NCBI GenBank assembly: GCA_023417065.1
Contig: JAEZGH010000063.1
Coordinates: 1 to 30,532 of the forward strand
Length of the DNA: 30,532 bases
DNA from: Bacteroidota bacterium
GTDB taxonomy: Bacteria > Bacteroidota > Bacteroidia > Cytophagales > Cyclobacteriaceae
Direction of reading: 5' to 3'
Shown here: piece after piece, positions 7,745 through 15,572 of the stretch
How positions within the stretch are numbered: position 1 is the stretch's first letter
How the letters are laid out: every line of letters starts with the position of its first letter
Notes under the pieces: generated by a model
Databases searched by the model: none
What the model was told of the DNA's origin: nothing
The model's input: only the letters and a program-made list of their open reading frames with translations
Program-made: the position numbers and the translations under genes

Positions 7745-8014
7745 TTACCAGCTTGCCTTCGTCAAGCCAGGGATTTTACCGGCCGAAGCCATCTCGCGGA
7801 ATACGTTCCGGCAGATACCGAACTTGCGCATATAACCTCTCGGACGACCAGTCAGCTTGCAACGGTTCTTTAGACGAACCGGGGAAGCGTTACGCGGCAA
7901 TTTGTCCAGAGCTTCGTAGTTTCCGGCTTCCTTCAACGCTTTCCTTTTTGCAGAATACGTTGAAACAAGTTTCTGTCTCTTAGCTTCTCTCGCTATTACG
8001 GATAATTTAGCCAT
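7745..8014 (-). CDS. rpsN: 30S ribosomal protein S14, zinc-free form
   Basis: S14, 89 aa, in the 30S head. This is the long form: the ends MAKLSVIAREAKRQKLV and NVFREMASAGKIPGLTKASW are diagnostic. The cysteines that bind zinc in the short form are not arranged as CxxC pairs (only NRC and GIC remain). It follows rplE after six bases. A 233-base gap with its own promoter separates it from rpsH. Confidence 0.97.
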   Translation of the reverse strand: MAKLSVIAREAKRQKLVSTYSAKRKALKEAGNYEALDKLPRNASPVRLKNRCKLTGRPRGYMRKFGICRNVFREMASAGKIPGLTKASW

Positions 8015-8020
8015 GCTTTC

Positions 8021-8575
8021 TTATTGATTTTTATTTGCAAACGGCATCCCGAAGGCTTTCAGGAGCTCAAAGCTTTCCTCATCTGTAGAAGCAGTGGTAA
8101 CGAACGTGATGTCCATACCGCTGATTTTGCTTACTTTGTCAATGGAGATTTCCGGGAAGATGATCTGTTCCTTCACGCCAAGGGTATAGTTTCCTCTGCC
8201 GTCGAAACCTTTGTTATTCACTCCACGGAAATCGCGTACACGGGGAAGCGCGATATTCATCAGACGATCCATGAACTCATACATCTTGTCGCCACGAAGC
8301 GTTACCCGCACACCAATTGGCATGTTCTCTCTAAGTTTGAAGTTAGAGATCGCCTTTTTTGATTTAGTTGCGACAGCTTTCTGACCGGAGATCTGAGAAA
8401 TTTCCTCGAGCGCCACATCAATCAGCTTCTTATCAGTAACTGCCACGCCCATACCTTTATTGATACAGATCTTTTCGATCTTGGGCACCTGCATTACCGA
8501 CTTATAATTGAATTTCTGCTTTAACGCAGGGACAATATCCTTGACGTACTTGTCCTTTAATCTTGGAGTTGCCAT
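8021..8575 (-). CDS. rplE: 50S ribosomal protein L5
   Basis: L5, 184 aa, binds 5S rRNA and bridges to S13 in the small subunit. The segments KICINKGMGVAV, KAKKAISNFKLRENMPIGVRVTLRG (split here by one residue) and RDFRGVNNKGFDGRGNYTLG are typical of the family. Its start codon overlaps the rplX stop by one base (TAATG), suggesting coupled translation. Confidence 0.97.
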   Translation of the reverse strand: MATPRLKDKYVKDIVPALKQKFNYKSVMQVPKIEKICINKGMGVAVTDKKLIDVALEEISQISGQKAVATKSKKAISNFKLRENMPIGVRVTLRGDKMYEFMDRLMNIALPRVRDFRGVNNKGFDGRGNYTLGVKEQIIFPEISIDKVSKISGMDITFVTTASTDEESFELLKAFGMPFANKNQ

Positions 8576-8916
8576 TACTTGATTAATTCTCCTGTTTTCT
8601 TGGAATATCTTTGCAGCGCCCCTTCGCCATTTGGCTTGCGGCCAACGCGCGTAGGCTTACCAGACGCCGGATCGATCAGCATAACATTGCTGATATGGAT
8701 AGGCGCCTCTGTTTTTTTGATGCCTCCTTCGGGTTTACCTGCGGAAGGTTTCTCGTGCTTGGTGATCATGTTGATGCCTTCAACAATGACTCTTCTTTTC
8801 GATACCAGCACTTCCTGAACCACACCTTCTCTGCCCTTGTCATCACCGGAGATAACTTTTACCTTATCCCCTTTCTTGATGTTCAATTTGGGTTGCTTAT
8901 TCTTTTTCCTTTCCAT
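8575..8916 (-). CDS. rplX: 50S ribosomal protein L24
   Basis: L24, 113 aa, one of the proteins that initiates 50S assembly and lies near the exit tunnel. The KOW motif is visible at about residues 15-42 (KKGDKVKVISGDDKGREGVV), and the C-terminal part shows PIHISNVMLIDPASGKPTRV. It begins two bases after the rplN stop and overlaps rplE by one base. Confidence 0.98.
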   Translation of the reverse strand: MERKKNKQPKLNIKKGDKVKVISGDDKGREGVVQEVLVSKRRVIVEGINMITKHEKPSAGKPEGGIKKTEAPIHISNVMLIDPASGKPTRVGRKPNGEGALQRYSKKTGELIK

Positions 8917-8918
8917 CG

Positions 8919-9287
8919 TTATAAAACTTCAGGGGCCAGTGACACAATTTTCATATACTGTTTTTCTCTCAACTCACGGGCAACAGGACCAAAGATACGG
9001 GTACCTCTGGGCTCGTCCTGGTTGTTGAGGAGAACAGCTGCGTTATCTTCAAAGCGGATATATGATCCGTCTTTTCTTCTTACTTCTTTGGTGGTTCTCA
9101 CAACCACGGCCTTGGTAACAGTTCCTTTTTTTACCTGGCTACTGGGCAGAGCCGACTTAACTGTAACGACGATTTTGTCGCCGACAGAAGCGTAACGTCT
9201 TCCGGTTCCACCGAGAACGTGCATACAGAGCACTTCTTTGGCGCCGCTGTTATCTGCTACAGTTAGTCTTGATTCGGTCTGTATCAT
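8919..9287 (-). CDS. rplN: 50S ribosomal protein L14
   Basis: L14, 122 aa, at the subunit interface, where it forms an intersubunit bridge. MIQTESRLTVADNSGAKEVL at the start and the end REKQYMKIVSLAPEVL are the family's signature ends. A 44-base gap separates it from rpsQ upstream. Confidence 0.98.
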   Translation of the reverse strand: MIQTESRLTVADNSGAKEVLCMHVLGGTGRRYASVGDKIVVTVKSALPSSQVKKGTVTKAVVVRTTKEVRRKDGSYIRFEDNAAVLLNNQDEPRGTRIFGPVARELREKQYMKIVSLAPEVL

Positions 9288-9331
9288 ATTCTTTTATCTC
9301 TTAATCTGATCACTATTCAGTATCGCGGCGA

Positions 9332-9586
9332 TTATTTCGCTCTCTCGATAATTTCTACCAGTCTCCAGCGCTTGTCTTTGCTCAACGGACGTGTTTCCAT
9401 AATACGAACCGTGTCGCCGATACCAGCCGAATTCTCCTCATCGTGAGCTTTGAACGAGCTAGTTTTGTTCACAAATTTTCCATAGATCGGGTGTTTTTCC
9501 TTACGATCAACCGCAACAGTGATGGTTTTCTGCATCTTGTTGCTGATCACTTTTCCGATCCTTTCTTTACGTTCGTTCCTTTCCAT
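9332..9586 (-). CDS. rpsQ: 30S ribosomal protein S17
   Basis: S17, 84 aa, an OB-fold protein that binds 16S rRNA early. The conserved segment GKVISNKMQKTITVAVDRKE and the later GDTVRIMETRPLSKDKRWRL identify it. It lies eight bases after rpmC in the canonical L16-L29-S17 order. Confidence 0.98.
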   Translation of the reverse strand: MERNERKERIGKVISNKMQKTITVAVDRKEKHPIYGKFVNKTSSFKAHDEENSAGIGDTVRIMETRPLSKDKRWRLVEIIERAK

Positions 9587-9594
9587 AGCAGGAA

Positions 9595-9789
9595 TTATTT
9601 TTGAAGTTCTTTAGCTCTTAACTCTGTTTTCAACCGGGCAATCAGCTTACGCGTCTGATTCAGTTTCATAGGGTTTTCAACAGAGGAAATTTGGTGCGCA
9701 AATTTGAGTTTACGCAGCGCTTCATTCTCGCTGCTGATCTTTTCCTTAATTTCTTCGGCACTTAGTGCACGTATTTCCGAATTCTTCAT
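9595..9789 (-). CDS. rpmC: 50S ribosomal protein L29
   Basis: L29, 64 aa, a two-helix protein at the exit tunnel that helps form the docking site for trigger factor and SRP. MKNSEIRALSAEEIKEKI and the C-terminal KLIARLKTELRAKEL are typical. It starts eight bases after rplP. Confidence 0.97.
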   Translation of the reverse strand: MKNSEIRALSAEEIKEKISSENEALRKLKFAHQISSVENPMKLNQTRKLIARLKTELRAKELQK

Positions 9790-9797
9790 GACGCTGA

Positions 9798-10217
9798 TTA
9801 TTCTACGTAGTCTGGTCTTACGGTAAATTTCGTTTTGATAGGAAGCTTGCCCTCAGCGAGCTTAAGCGCCTGCTTGGCAATCGCCAGGTTCACGCCACCA
9901 GCTTCGAACAGGATAGTTCCAGGCTTGATAACGGCTACCCAGTATTCAGGAGCACCCTTACCTTTACCCATACGAACCTCTGCAGGTTTGCGGGTTACAG
10001 GCTTATCGGGGAATATCCGAATCCATACCTGACCTTCGCGCTTCATTGCACGGGTTACGGCAATACGGGCTGCCTCAAGCTGGCGAGCTGTAATCCAGCC
10101 ACCTTCAAGTGCCTTAAGGGCGAATGATCCAAAGGCAATATTATGACCGCGGGTTGCGATTCCTTTCACCCGACCTTTCTGTGTTTTTCTATACTTCGTT
10201 CGTTTCGGCTGTAACAT
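9798..10217 (-). CDS. rplP: 50S ribosomal protein L16
   Basis: L16, 139 aa, helps position tRNAs at the A site and peptidyl transferase centre. The start MLQPKRTKYRKTQKGRVKG and the central segment RIFPDKPVTRKPAEVRMGKG are diagnostic. It lies 30 bases after rpsC. Confidence 0.98.
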   Translation of the reverse strand: MLQPKRTKYRKTQKGRVKGIATRGHNIAFGSFALKALEGGWITARQLEAARIAVTRAMKREGQVWIRIFPDKPVTRKPAEVRMGKGKGAPEYWVAVIKPGTILFEAGGVNLAIAKQALKLAEGKLPIKTKFTVRPDYVE

Positions 10218-10247
10218 CGTTACCTGGCTTTAAATGCTTCGTAATTA

Positions 10248-11030
10248 TTAACCGTTTCTTCTTGGACCTCTTTCTCCACCACGGCGCTGATCGCCACCTC
10301 TTCTGCGGCCGCCGCGATCACCACCGCGTTCGCCGCGTTCACCTTTCGGTCCGCCCTGCTGACCTGAAGCACTGGCAAGGCCTACGTTCGGAGAAAGGTC
10401 GCGTTTTCCATAAATCTCGCCTTTGAAGATCCATACTTTGATACCGATCTTTCCGTAAACCGTCTGAGCTTCAGAGATTGCGTAATCAATATCGGCGCGA
10501 AGCGTATGCAGCGGGATCCGACCTTCTTTATATTGTTCGGTACGGGCCATGTCCGCACCAGCCAAACGACCTGAAACTTTTACTTTGATCCCCTCTGCAC
10601 CAACACGCATTGCTGAAGCAATAGCTTGTTTCATGGCGCGCTTATAAGAGATCCTGGCTTCAATCTGCTGAGCGATAGATTCACCAACGAGTTTCGCATC
10701 GAGCTCAGGGCGCTTAATTTCGAAGATATTGATCTGAACATCCTTGTTGGTGATCTTCTTCAATTCTTCTTTAATCTTATCCACTTCGCCACCACCTTTT
10801 CCGATTACTACACCAGGACGTGCAGTATGAATCGTAAGCGTGATGCGCTTCAATGTTCTTTCGATAACAACCTTGGCTATGCCGCCTTTCGGAATACGAG
10901 CCTGTACATAATCTCTGATCTTCTGATCTTCAACCAGTTTATCAGAGAATGTTTTACCACCGTACCAGGCGGAATCCCAACCACGGACGATGCCTAAACG
11001 CAGACTTATCGGATTAATCTTTTGTCCCAT
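10248..11030 (-). CDS. rpsC: 30S ribosomal protein S3 with Gly/Arg-rich tail
   Basis: S3 lines the mRNA entry channel and has helicase-like activity with S4 and S5. The KH domain (RPGVVIGKGGGEVDKIKEEL, near residues 70-90) and the C-terminal S3 domain (GRLAGADMARTEQYKEGRIP) are present. At 260 aa it is longer than the E. coli protein (about 233). The extra part is a tail after about residue 220 made largely of Gly, Arg, Glu and Asp, with repeated RGG/GERG units. The tail is probably disordered and may bind RNA; that is inference. Confidence 0.97.
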   Translation of the reverse strand: MGQKINPISLRLGIVRGWDSAWYGGKTFSDKLVEDQKIRDYVQARIPKGGIAKVVIERTLKRITLTIHTARPGVVIGKGGGEVDKIKEELKKITNKDVQINIFEIKRPELDAKLVGESIAQQIEARISYKRAMKQAIASAMRVGAEGIKVKVSGRLAGADMARTEQYKEGRIPLHTLRADIDYAISEAQTVYGKIGIKVWIFKGEIYGKRDLSPNVGLASASGQQGGPKGERGERGGDRGGRRRGGDQRRGGERGPRRNG

Positions 11031-11035
11031 TATTC

Positions 11036-11503
11036 CTATGCTTTTTCTTCTTCGGTTGTTATTACTTCTGCAGTGGCATCTTTATAGCTGGCCACAACAA
11101 GCGTTACGTGATTCGAACGCTTTCTGATTCTGTGGGCTCTACCCTGAGGGGCTGGTCTCAGTCTTTTCAGGATTCTTCCACCATCGACCCAGATTTCCTT
11201 TACATAAAGATCTGCGTCTTCAAGTTTAACATCCTCGTGTTTTGCAGTCCAGCTGGAAATCGCTGACAGTAACAGCTTCTCAAGTTTGGGTGAACCAACT
11301 TTAGGTTCGTATTTAAGGATGCTCAGCGCACGGTTTACGCGCTGACCTCTGATAAGGTCTGCGATCAGTCTCATTTTCCGTGGCGACGTAGGAACGTTCT
11401 TCAGTTTCGCTACTGCAGGACCGGTTTTGGCGGCTTCTTTCTTTGCGTCGCGCTTCTCGCGCTTCAGCACGGACTTCTTCGTTTTTTTAGCTACCTCTTC
11501 CAT
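11036..11503 (-). CDS. rplV: 50S ribosomal protein L22 with Lys-rich N-terminal extension
   Basis: L22, 155 aa, lines the peptide exit tunnel with its beta-hairpin loop. The core starts near residue 33 (KLKNVPTSPRKMRLIADLIR), and the tunnel hairpin and RLRPAPQGRAHRIRKRSNH follow. About 30 additional residues at the N-terminus (KKTKKSVLKREKRDAKKEA) are very basic and absent from the 110-aa E. coli protein. It starts two bases after rpsS. Confidence 0.96.
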   Translation of the reverse strand: MEEVAKKTKKSVLKREKRDAKKEAAKTGPAVAKLKNVPTSPRKMRLIADLIRGQRVNRALSILKYEPKVGSPKLEKLLLSAISSWTAKHEDVKLEDADLYVKEIWVDGGRILKRLRPAPQGRAHRIRKRSNHVTLVVASYKDATAEVITTEEEKA

Positions 11504-11505
11504 GA

Positions 11506-11784
11506 TTACCGAGCGTTATCTTTTTTGTTACCTGAGTGACCGCGGAACGTACGGGTCGGAGCAAACTCACCGAGTTTGTGACCTACCATATTCTCCGTGA
11601 CATACACAGGGATGAATTTATTTCCGTTGTGAACGGCAAATGTGTGACCGATCAATTCCGGTACTATAGTTGATCTTCTGGACCAGGTTTTGATGACTGA
11701 TTTCTTACCTGATTTTTCTACGGCTTCAACCTTCTTAGTCAGGCGGAAGTCGCAATACGGTCCTTTCTTAATCGAACGTCCCAT
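11506..11784 (-). CDS. rpsS: 30S ribosomal protein S19
   Basis: S19, 92 aa, in the 30S head in complex with S13. MGRSIKKGPYCDFRLTKKVE and the segment GHKLGEFAPTRTFRGHSG are highly conserved family features. It overlaps the rplB stop by one base (TAATG). Confidence 0.98.
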   Translation of the reverse strand: MGRSIKKGPYCDFRLTKKVEAVEKSGKKSVIKTWSRRSTIVPELIGHTFAVHNGNKFIPVYVTENMVGHKLGEFAPTRTFRGHSGNKKDNAR

Positions 11785-12608
11785 TATTTTTTCCTCTTAG
11801 CTATGATTAGACGATCTGAATACTTTTTAGGGCTACGGGTCTTCTTACCCTTAGTGTAAAGACCTGTGCGTGATCTCGGGTGTCCTCCTGACGCACGACC
11901 TTCACCACCACCCATCGGGTGATCAACCGGGTTCATGGCAACACCACGTGTACGAGGACGAACACCTCTCCAGCGGCTACGGCCTGCTTTGCCCACGGAT
12001 TCGTTCATATGATCTGCATTAGACGTTGCGCCGATAGTGGCCATGCAACGATCCAATACGTTACGCATTTCGCCAGAAGGCATCTTCAAAGTTGCCATTC
12101 CGTTTTCACGCGCAAGAAGCTGAACAAACACACCTGCTGAACGAGCAATCGCGCCACCTTTACCAGGTTTGATTTCAACGTTATGAATAATCGTACCGAG
12201 AGGAATTTTTGCCAGAGGCAGTGCATTACCTACTTCAGGTGCAACATCGGCACCAGATACGAGTTGTTGTCCTACTTTCAGACCTTCAGGTGCAAGGATA
12301 TATGACTTTGCCCCATCTGCATAATACAACAGAGCAATCCGTGCACTACGTGTCGGATCGTATTCGATCGACTTCACGGTAGCCGGAACACCGGTCTTAT
12401 CGCGTTTGAAGTCAATGACTCTGAGTTTTTGCTTATGTCCACCACCGATGTAACGCATGGTGAGACGGCCATTACTGTTTCTTCCTCCGGTTTTCTTAAC
12501 CGTAGTTACCAGCGACTTCTCAGGCTTCGATGCTGTGATGTCATCGAACGAAGGCGCGAGTCTGTGTCGCGAACCTGCCGTTACCGGTTTTAATTTCTTC
12601 AACGCCAT
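11784..12608 (-). CDS. rplB: 50S ribosomal protein L2
   Basis: L2, 274 aa, needed for subunit joining and peptidyl transfer. The C-terminal region with RGVAMNPVDHPMGGGEGRAS carries the conserved histidine near the active centre. The N-terminal oligonucleotide-binding fold shows RLTMRYIGGGHKQKLRVIDF. Length and both ends match the family. It is followed directly by rpsS. Confidence 0.98.
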   Translation of the reverse strand: MALKKLKPVTAGSRHRLAPSFDDITASKPEKSLVTTVKKTGGRNSNGRLTMRYIGGGHKQKLRVIDFKRDKTGVPATVKSIEYDPTRSARIALLYYADGAKSYILAPEGLKVGQQLVSGADVAPEVGNALPLAKIPLGTIIHNVEIKPGKGGAIARSAGVFVQLLARENGMATLKMPSGEMRNVLDRCMATIGATSNADHMNESVGKAGRSRWRGVRPRTRGVAMNPVDHPMGGGEGRASGGHPRSRTGLYTKGKKTRSPKKYSDRLIIAKRKK

Positions 12609-12618
12609 TGTTCAGCTA

Positions 12619-12906
12619 TTATACGTTGCTATAAAAATCGATTACTTCACCTTGTGCCAGTGTAACAATGGCTTTCTTGTAGCCAGGTCTGCGACCTGAA
12701 AGGATACCAGTCTTTGTATAACGGGTCTTTTTCTTACCCATCACGTTCATGGTATTCACGCGTTCTACATTCACGCCATATTGTTTTTCAACGGCTCTCT
12801 TTATTTCAACCTTATTGGCATCCATATCAACGATGAAGCCGTATTTCCCTTTCTCATTCAGGGACGACACTTTCTCCGTTACCAAAGGTTTCTTCAGGAT
12901 ACTCAT
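12619..12906 (-). CDS. rplW: 50S ribosomal protein L23
   Basis: L23, 95 aa, the exit-tunnel docking protein for trigger factor and SRP. The start ILKKPLVTEKVSSLNEKGKY and central VEIKRAVEKQYGVNVERVNT are typical. It lies two bases after rplD and ten bases before rplB. Confidence 0.97.
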   Translation of the reverse strand: MSILKKPLVTEKVSSLNEKGKYGFIVDMDANKVEIKRAVEKQYGVNVERVNTMNVMGKKKTRYTKTGILSGRRPGYKKAIVTLAQGEVIDFYSNV

Positions 12907-12908
12907 TA

Positions 12909-13538
12909 CTATTTATTTAATAAGTTCTCTACTTTGCTTAATGAGCTCTCAACAAAGATTACGTTGTCGGCATGCATCACATCATAAGTTGTGATGTTAT
13001 CGGCTGTAGTAACCTTGGTATTCTTAATGTTTCTTCCGGAAAGGATCACGTTCTTGTTAACCTCGGGAAGAACCAGGAGCGTTTTCTTGTCAGACAGTGA
13101 AAGTGCGCCGAGCATAGAAAGGTATTGCTTAGTCTTCGGACCGTCAAAGCTGAAGTCCTCGAGAATAGCAATTGAATTATCTTTTGCTTTATATGACAAA
13201 GCCGACTTACGGGCCAGGTCTTTTACTTTCTTGTTGAGCTTAAAAGAGTAATCGCGGGGAACCGGACCGAATACACGTCCACCACCTTTAAACTGAGGGT
13301 TCTTGATATTCCCTGCGCGAGCTCCGCCGGTACCTTTTTGCTTCTTCAGTTTCTTGCTTGAGCCGGAGATCTCATTTCTTTGCTTAGACTTATGAGTACC
13401 CTGACGTTGATTTGCCAGATAGCTCTTAACGTCGAGGTAGATTGCATGATCATTCGGTTCGATACCAAACACGTCGTCAGCAAGGCTCACTTTCTTGCTG
13501 GTCGTTTCTCCACTATATTTTAATACTGCTACTTCCAT
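12909..13538 (-). CDS. rplD: 50S ribosomal protein L4
   Basis: L4, 209 aa, reaches into the exit tunnel with an extended loop, here the basic stretch KKLKKQKGTGGARAGNIKNP followed by FKGGGRVFGPVPRDYSFKLN. In E. coli L4 represses the S10 operon through its leader; whether this also holds here is unknown. It overlaps the rplC stop by one base (TAATG). Confidence 0.97.
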   Translation of the reverse strand: MEVAVLKYSGETTSKKVSLADDVFGIEPNDHAIYLDVKSYLANQRQGTHKSKQRNEISGSSKKLKKQKGTGGARAGNIKNPQFKGGGRVFGPVPRDYSFKLNKKVKDLARKSALSYKAKDNSIAILEDFSFDGPKTKQYLSMLGALSLSDKKTLLVLPEVNKNVILSGRNIKNTKVTTADNITTYDVMHADNVIFVESSLSKVENLLNK

Positions 13539-14170
13539 TATTTCTGAAGGATTACAGTTGAATTCTTTGCACCAGGAACTGAACCGCTAACCACGATGAG
13601 GTTTTGATCCGCCATAACTTTCACAACGCGAAGGTTGGTAAGCTTTACCCTGTCGTTCCCCATACGGCCGGCGAGACGCTTGCCTTTGATAACCCGGGAA
13701 GCGAAAGACGCGTTACCCATTGAACCGGGAGCGCGCAGACGGTTGTGCTGACCGTGGGTTGCCTCTCCTACCCCGGAGAAGTTGTGACGTTTAACAACAC
13801 CCTGGAAACCACGACCTTTGGATGTACCAATAGCATCAACGAATTCGCCTTCGGTGAAGATGTCTCCGACTTTGATCTCCTTACCCAACTCTACGATACC
13901 GTCGAATTCTTTGCGGAAATCGCGGAACTCCACAAGCTCGCGCTTGGGCGTCGTACCAGCTTTCTTAAAGTGGCCAAGGGCAGCCTTGGAGGTATTTTTC
14001 TCTTTCTTTTCGCCGAAAGCAAGCTGAACAGCACGATATCCGTCTGTTTCTACGTTCTTAACCTGCGTGACCACACAGGGGCCGGCTTCGATTACCGTGC
14101 AAGCGATGTTCTCGCCCTCAGGGCCGAATACGCTGGTCATTCCTATTTTTCTTCCTATAATTCCAGGCAT
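13538..14170 (-). CDS. rplC: 50S ribosomal protein L3, first gene of the displaced S10 half
   Basis: L3, 210 aa, one of the two proteins that start 50S assembly. MPGIIGRKIGMTSVFGPEGE and the conserved segment GEATHGQHNRLRAPGSMGNA identify it. In most bacteria rplC directly follows rpsJ; here about 12.9 kb of other genes lie between them. rplC is the first gene of its own transcription unit, with an exact promoter at 14278-14308 and a leader of about 100 bases. Confidence 0.98.
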   Translation of the reverse strand: MPGIIGRKIGMTSVFGPEGENIACTVIEAGPCVVTQVKNVETDGYRAVQLAFGEKKEKNTSKAALGHFKKAGTTPKRELVEFRDFRKEFDGIVELGKEIKVGDIFTEGEFVDAIGTSKGRGFQGVVKRHNFSGVGEATHGQHNRLRAPGSMGNASFASRVIKGKRLAGRMGNDRVKLTNLRVVKVMADQNLIVVSGSVPGAKNSTVILQK

Positions 14171-14202
14171 GGTTCAAACCAATTTATGCTTGTTTCTCAG
14201 GA

Positions 14203-14272
14203 CTTTTTGAACTTTAATCTTAGCCGGCTAAATGACTCCCTTTCAGGGTCGTCGGCCTCTTCTTTCAAAAAG
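14203..14272 (-). promoter_or_regulatory. Structured 5' leader of rplC
   Basis: The region between the rplC promoter and its start codon contains three sets of complementary arms. An outer 9-bp pair joins CTTTTTGAA (14203-14211) and TTCAAAAAG (14264-14272). Inside it lie a perfect 12-bp palindrome TTAGCCGGCTAA (14220-14231) and a hairpin CCCT/AGGG (14238-14241, 14245-14248) flanked by GAC/GTC. Together they could form a three-way junction. Ribosomal leaders bound by a product of the operon are common. The pairing is seen in the sequence; the regulatory role is inferred. Confidence 0.5.
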
Positions 14273-14277
14273 GACTG

Positions 14278-14308
14278 CAAAGATAGGAACTTAAGTATAG
14301 TTAGCAAA
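14278..14308 (-). promoter_or_regulatory. Bacteroidota-type promoter for rplC and the operon behind it
   Basis: On the minus strand TTTG (14305-14308) is followed after 19 bases by TATCTTTG (14278-14285), an exact match to the phylum's consensus with ideal spacing. The next bases read CAGTCC, as at the rpsL promoter. It supplies the transcription start that rplC would otherwise receive from rpsJ and the str operon. Confidence 0.85.
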
Positions 14309-14567
14309 TGCAGGTTTCAAAATTTTTATGACCTTCCAAAGGACGTGGAACGAGCCCCTTCCGGCAATTCTAAAAACGCCCCAACTCAGCGAATAAACCC
14401 CGGGTTAACACTTGAAAATCAGTTTTTTATTCGGCGGCTCGTTCAATTTCCCGTCGCGTGTTGCGGGCATTTTTTTACCAACAGTCTCCTGCAACCCATA
14501 CTTCGCAGCTAGTTGCAAGCGGAATCCCGAATTCCTTTCCTATCATTGCAAGGGCAAAAGCTGATGC
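14309..14567. other. Intergenic region between rplC promoter and ABC permease; nested inverted repeats
   Basis: No gene is supported here. It contains nested inverted repeats: GAACGAGCC (14348-14356) with GGCTCGTTC (14436-14444), and inside them CGAATAAA (14390-14397) with TTTATTCG (14426-14433). A weak GC-rich stem followed by seven T residues lies at about 14451-14475 on the plus strand and might be a terminator. No clear plus-strand promoter for the ABC permease gene was found. Confidence 0.5.
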
Positions 14568-15572
14568 ATGGTTCCCTCACGCTGGATATCTCTTCTCGTT
14601 TTACTTGCCGGCCTTTTTCTGGCAGATATCTCGCTGGGAAGCGTTGAGATTCCACTCCGCGACGTCATTTCAATTTTGTCCGGGCAACCTGCCCAGGAGC
14701 CAATCTGGACTAATATCATCCTGGATTTCAGATTAACAAAAGCAATCACATGCGTTCTGGCGGGCGCCGCACTTTCGATCAGTGGCCTGCTCATGCAAAC
14801 GCTTTTCCGAAATCCGCTCGCCGGCCCCGACGTGCTGGGTTTAAGCTCCGGCGCCAGCCTCGCCGTTTCCCTGGTATATATGGGATACTCCCTGGGATTT
14901 GCTCTTTTTAGCATCTCTAACTCCTGGGCCGTCGCCCTGGCTGCAAGCGTGGGGTCGACAGCTATCTTCCTGATCGTACTCGCTATTTCAACCCGTGTCA
15001 AAAACAACGCCTCCCTGCTGATCGTGGGACTGATGATCGGCGCGGGCACATCGTCGGTGGTCAGCGTCCTCCAGTTCTTGAGCAGAGCGGAAGATCTGCA
15101 GACTTATATGATCTGGACATTTGGGAGCCTGGGATCACTTAGTTGGCCGGAGATACAGGTGCTTGCCGGCATTCTGTTGGTCGGCGCAACGGTTGCGTTT
15201 TCGTCCATAAAATCATTAAATGCCTGGCTCCTCGGAACCAATTATGCACAAGGGCTGGGAATTAACATAAAAAAAGCCCGGCTAGTCATTATTATAGCTA
15301 CCAGTATTCTTACCGGGGGTGTTACGGCCTTCTGCGGCCCGATAGCCTTTGTGGGACTGGCAGTTCCTCATCTTATCAAGCTGCTCTTCAAGACGCAAAA
15401 TCATAAGGTACTCGTTCCGACAGTGATGGCCGGAGGGGCAATACTTCTACTATTCTGCGACATATTAACACAACTACCCGGGAGCGGTCAGGTGCTGCCT
15501 ATAAACGCGATGACAGCATTAATAGGTGCCCCCGTAGTTATTTGGGTGATCTTACGAACAAGGATGACATGA
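14568..15572 (+). CDS. FecCD/BtuC-family ABC transporter permease
   Basis: Inner-membrane permease of 334 aa, the normal length for the FecCD/BtuC family that imports iron-siderophores, heme, cobalamin and, in the MolB branch, molybdate. Many hydrophobic helices are visible. Family motifs include CVLAGAALSISGLLMQTLFR, NPLAGPDVLGLSSGA (about residues 85-99) and the late GPIAFVGLAVPHL that contacts the ATPase. The stop overlaps the ATG of the ATPase gene (ATGA). No substrate-binding protein or TonB receptor is nearby, so the cargo cannot be named. An iron chelate or heme is the commonest role. Confidence 0.9.
   Translation: MVPSRWISLLVLLAGLFLADISLGSVEIPLRDVISILSGQPAQEPIWTNIILDFRLTKAITCVLAGAALSISGLLMQTLFRNPLAGPDVLGLSSGASLAVSLVYMGYSLGFALFSISNSWAVALAASVGSTAIFLIVLAISTRVKNNASLLIVGLMIGAGTSSVVSVLQFLSRAEDLQTYMIWTFGSLGSLSWPEIQVLAGILLVGATVAFSSIKSLNAWLLGTNYAQGLGINIKKARLVIIIATSILTGGVTAFCGPIAFVGLAVPHLIKLLFKTQNHKVLVPTVMAGGAILLLFCDILTQLPGSGQVLPINAMTALIGAPVVIWVILRTRMT

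Noticed and set aside
8607..8620. TATCTTTGCAGCGC on the plus strand, resembling a ribosomal promoter
   Set aside because: It lies within rplX in antisense direction, has no TTTG box 19-21 bases upstream and no gene downstream on that strand.
276..14000. Many open frames on the plus strand opposite the ribosomal genes
   Set aside because: They are shadows of conserved genes on the minus strand: they resemble no known protein and the real frames are certain.
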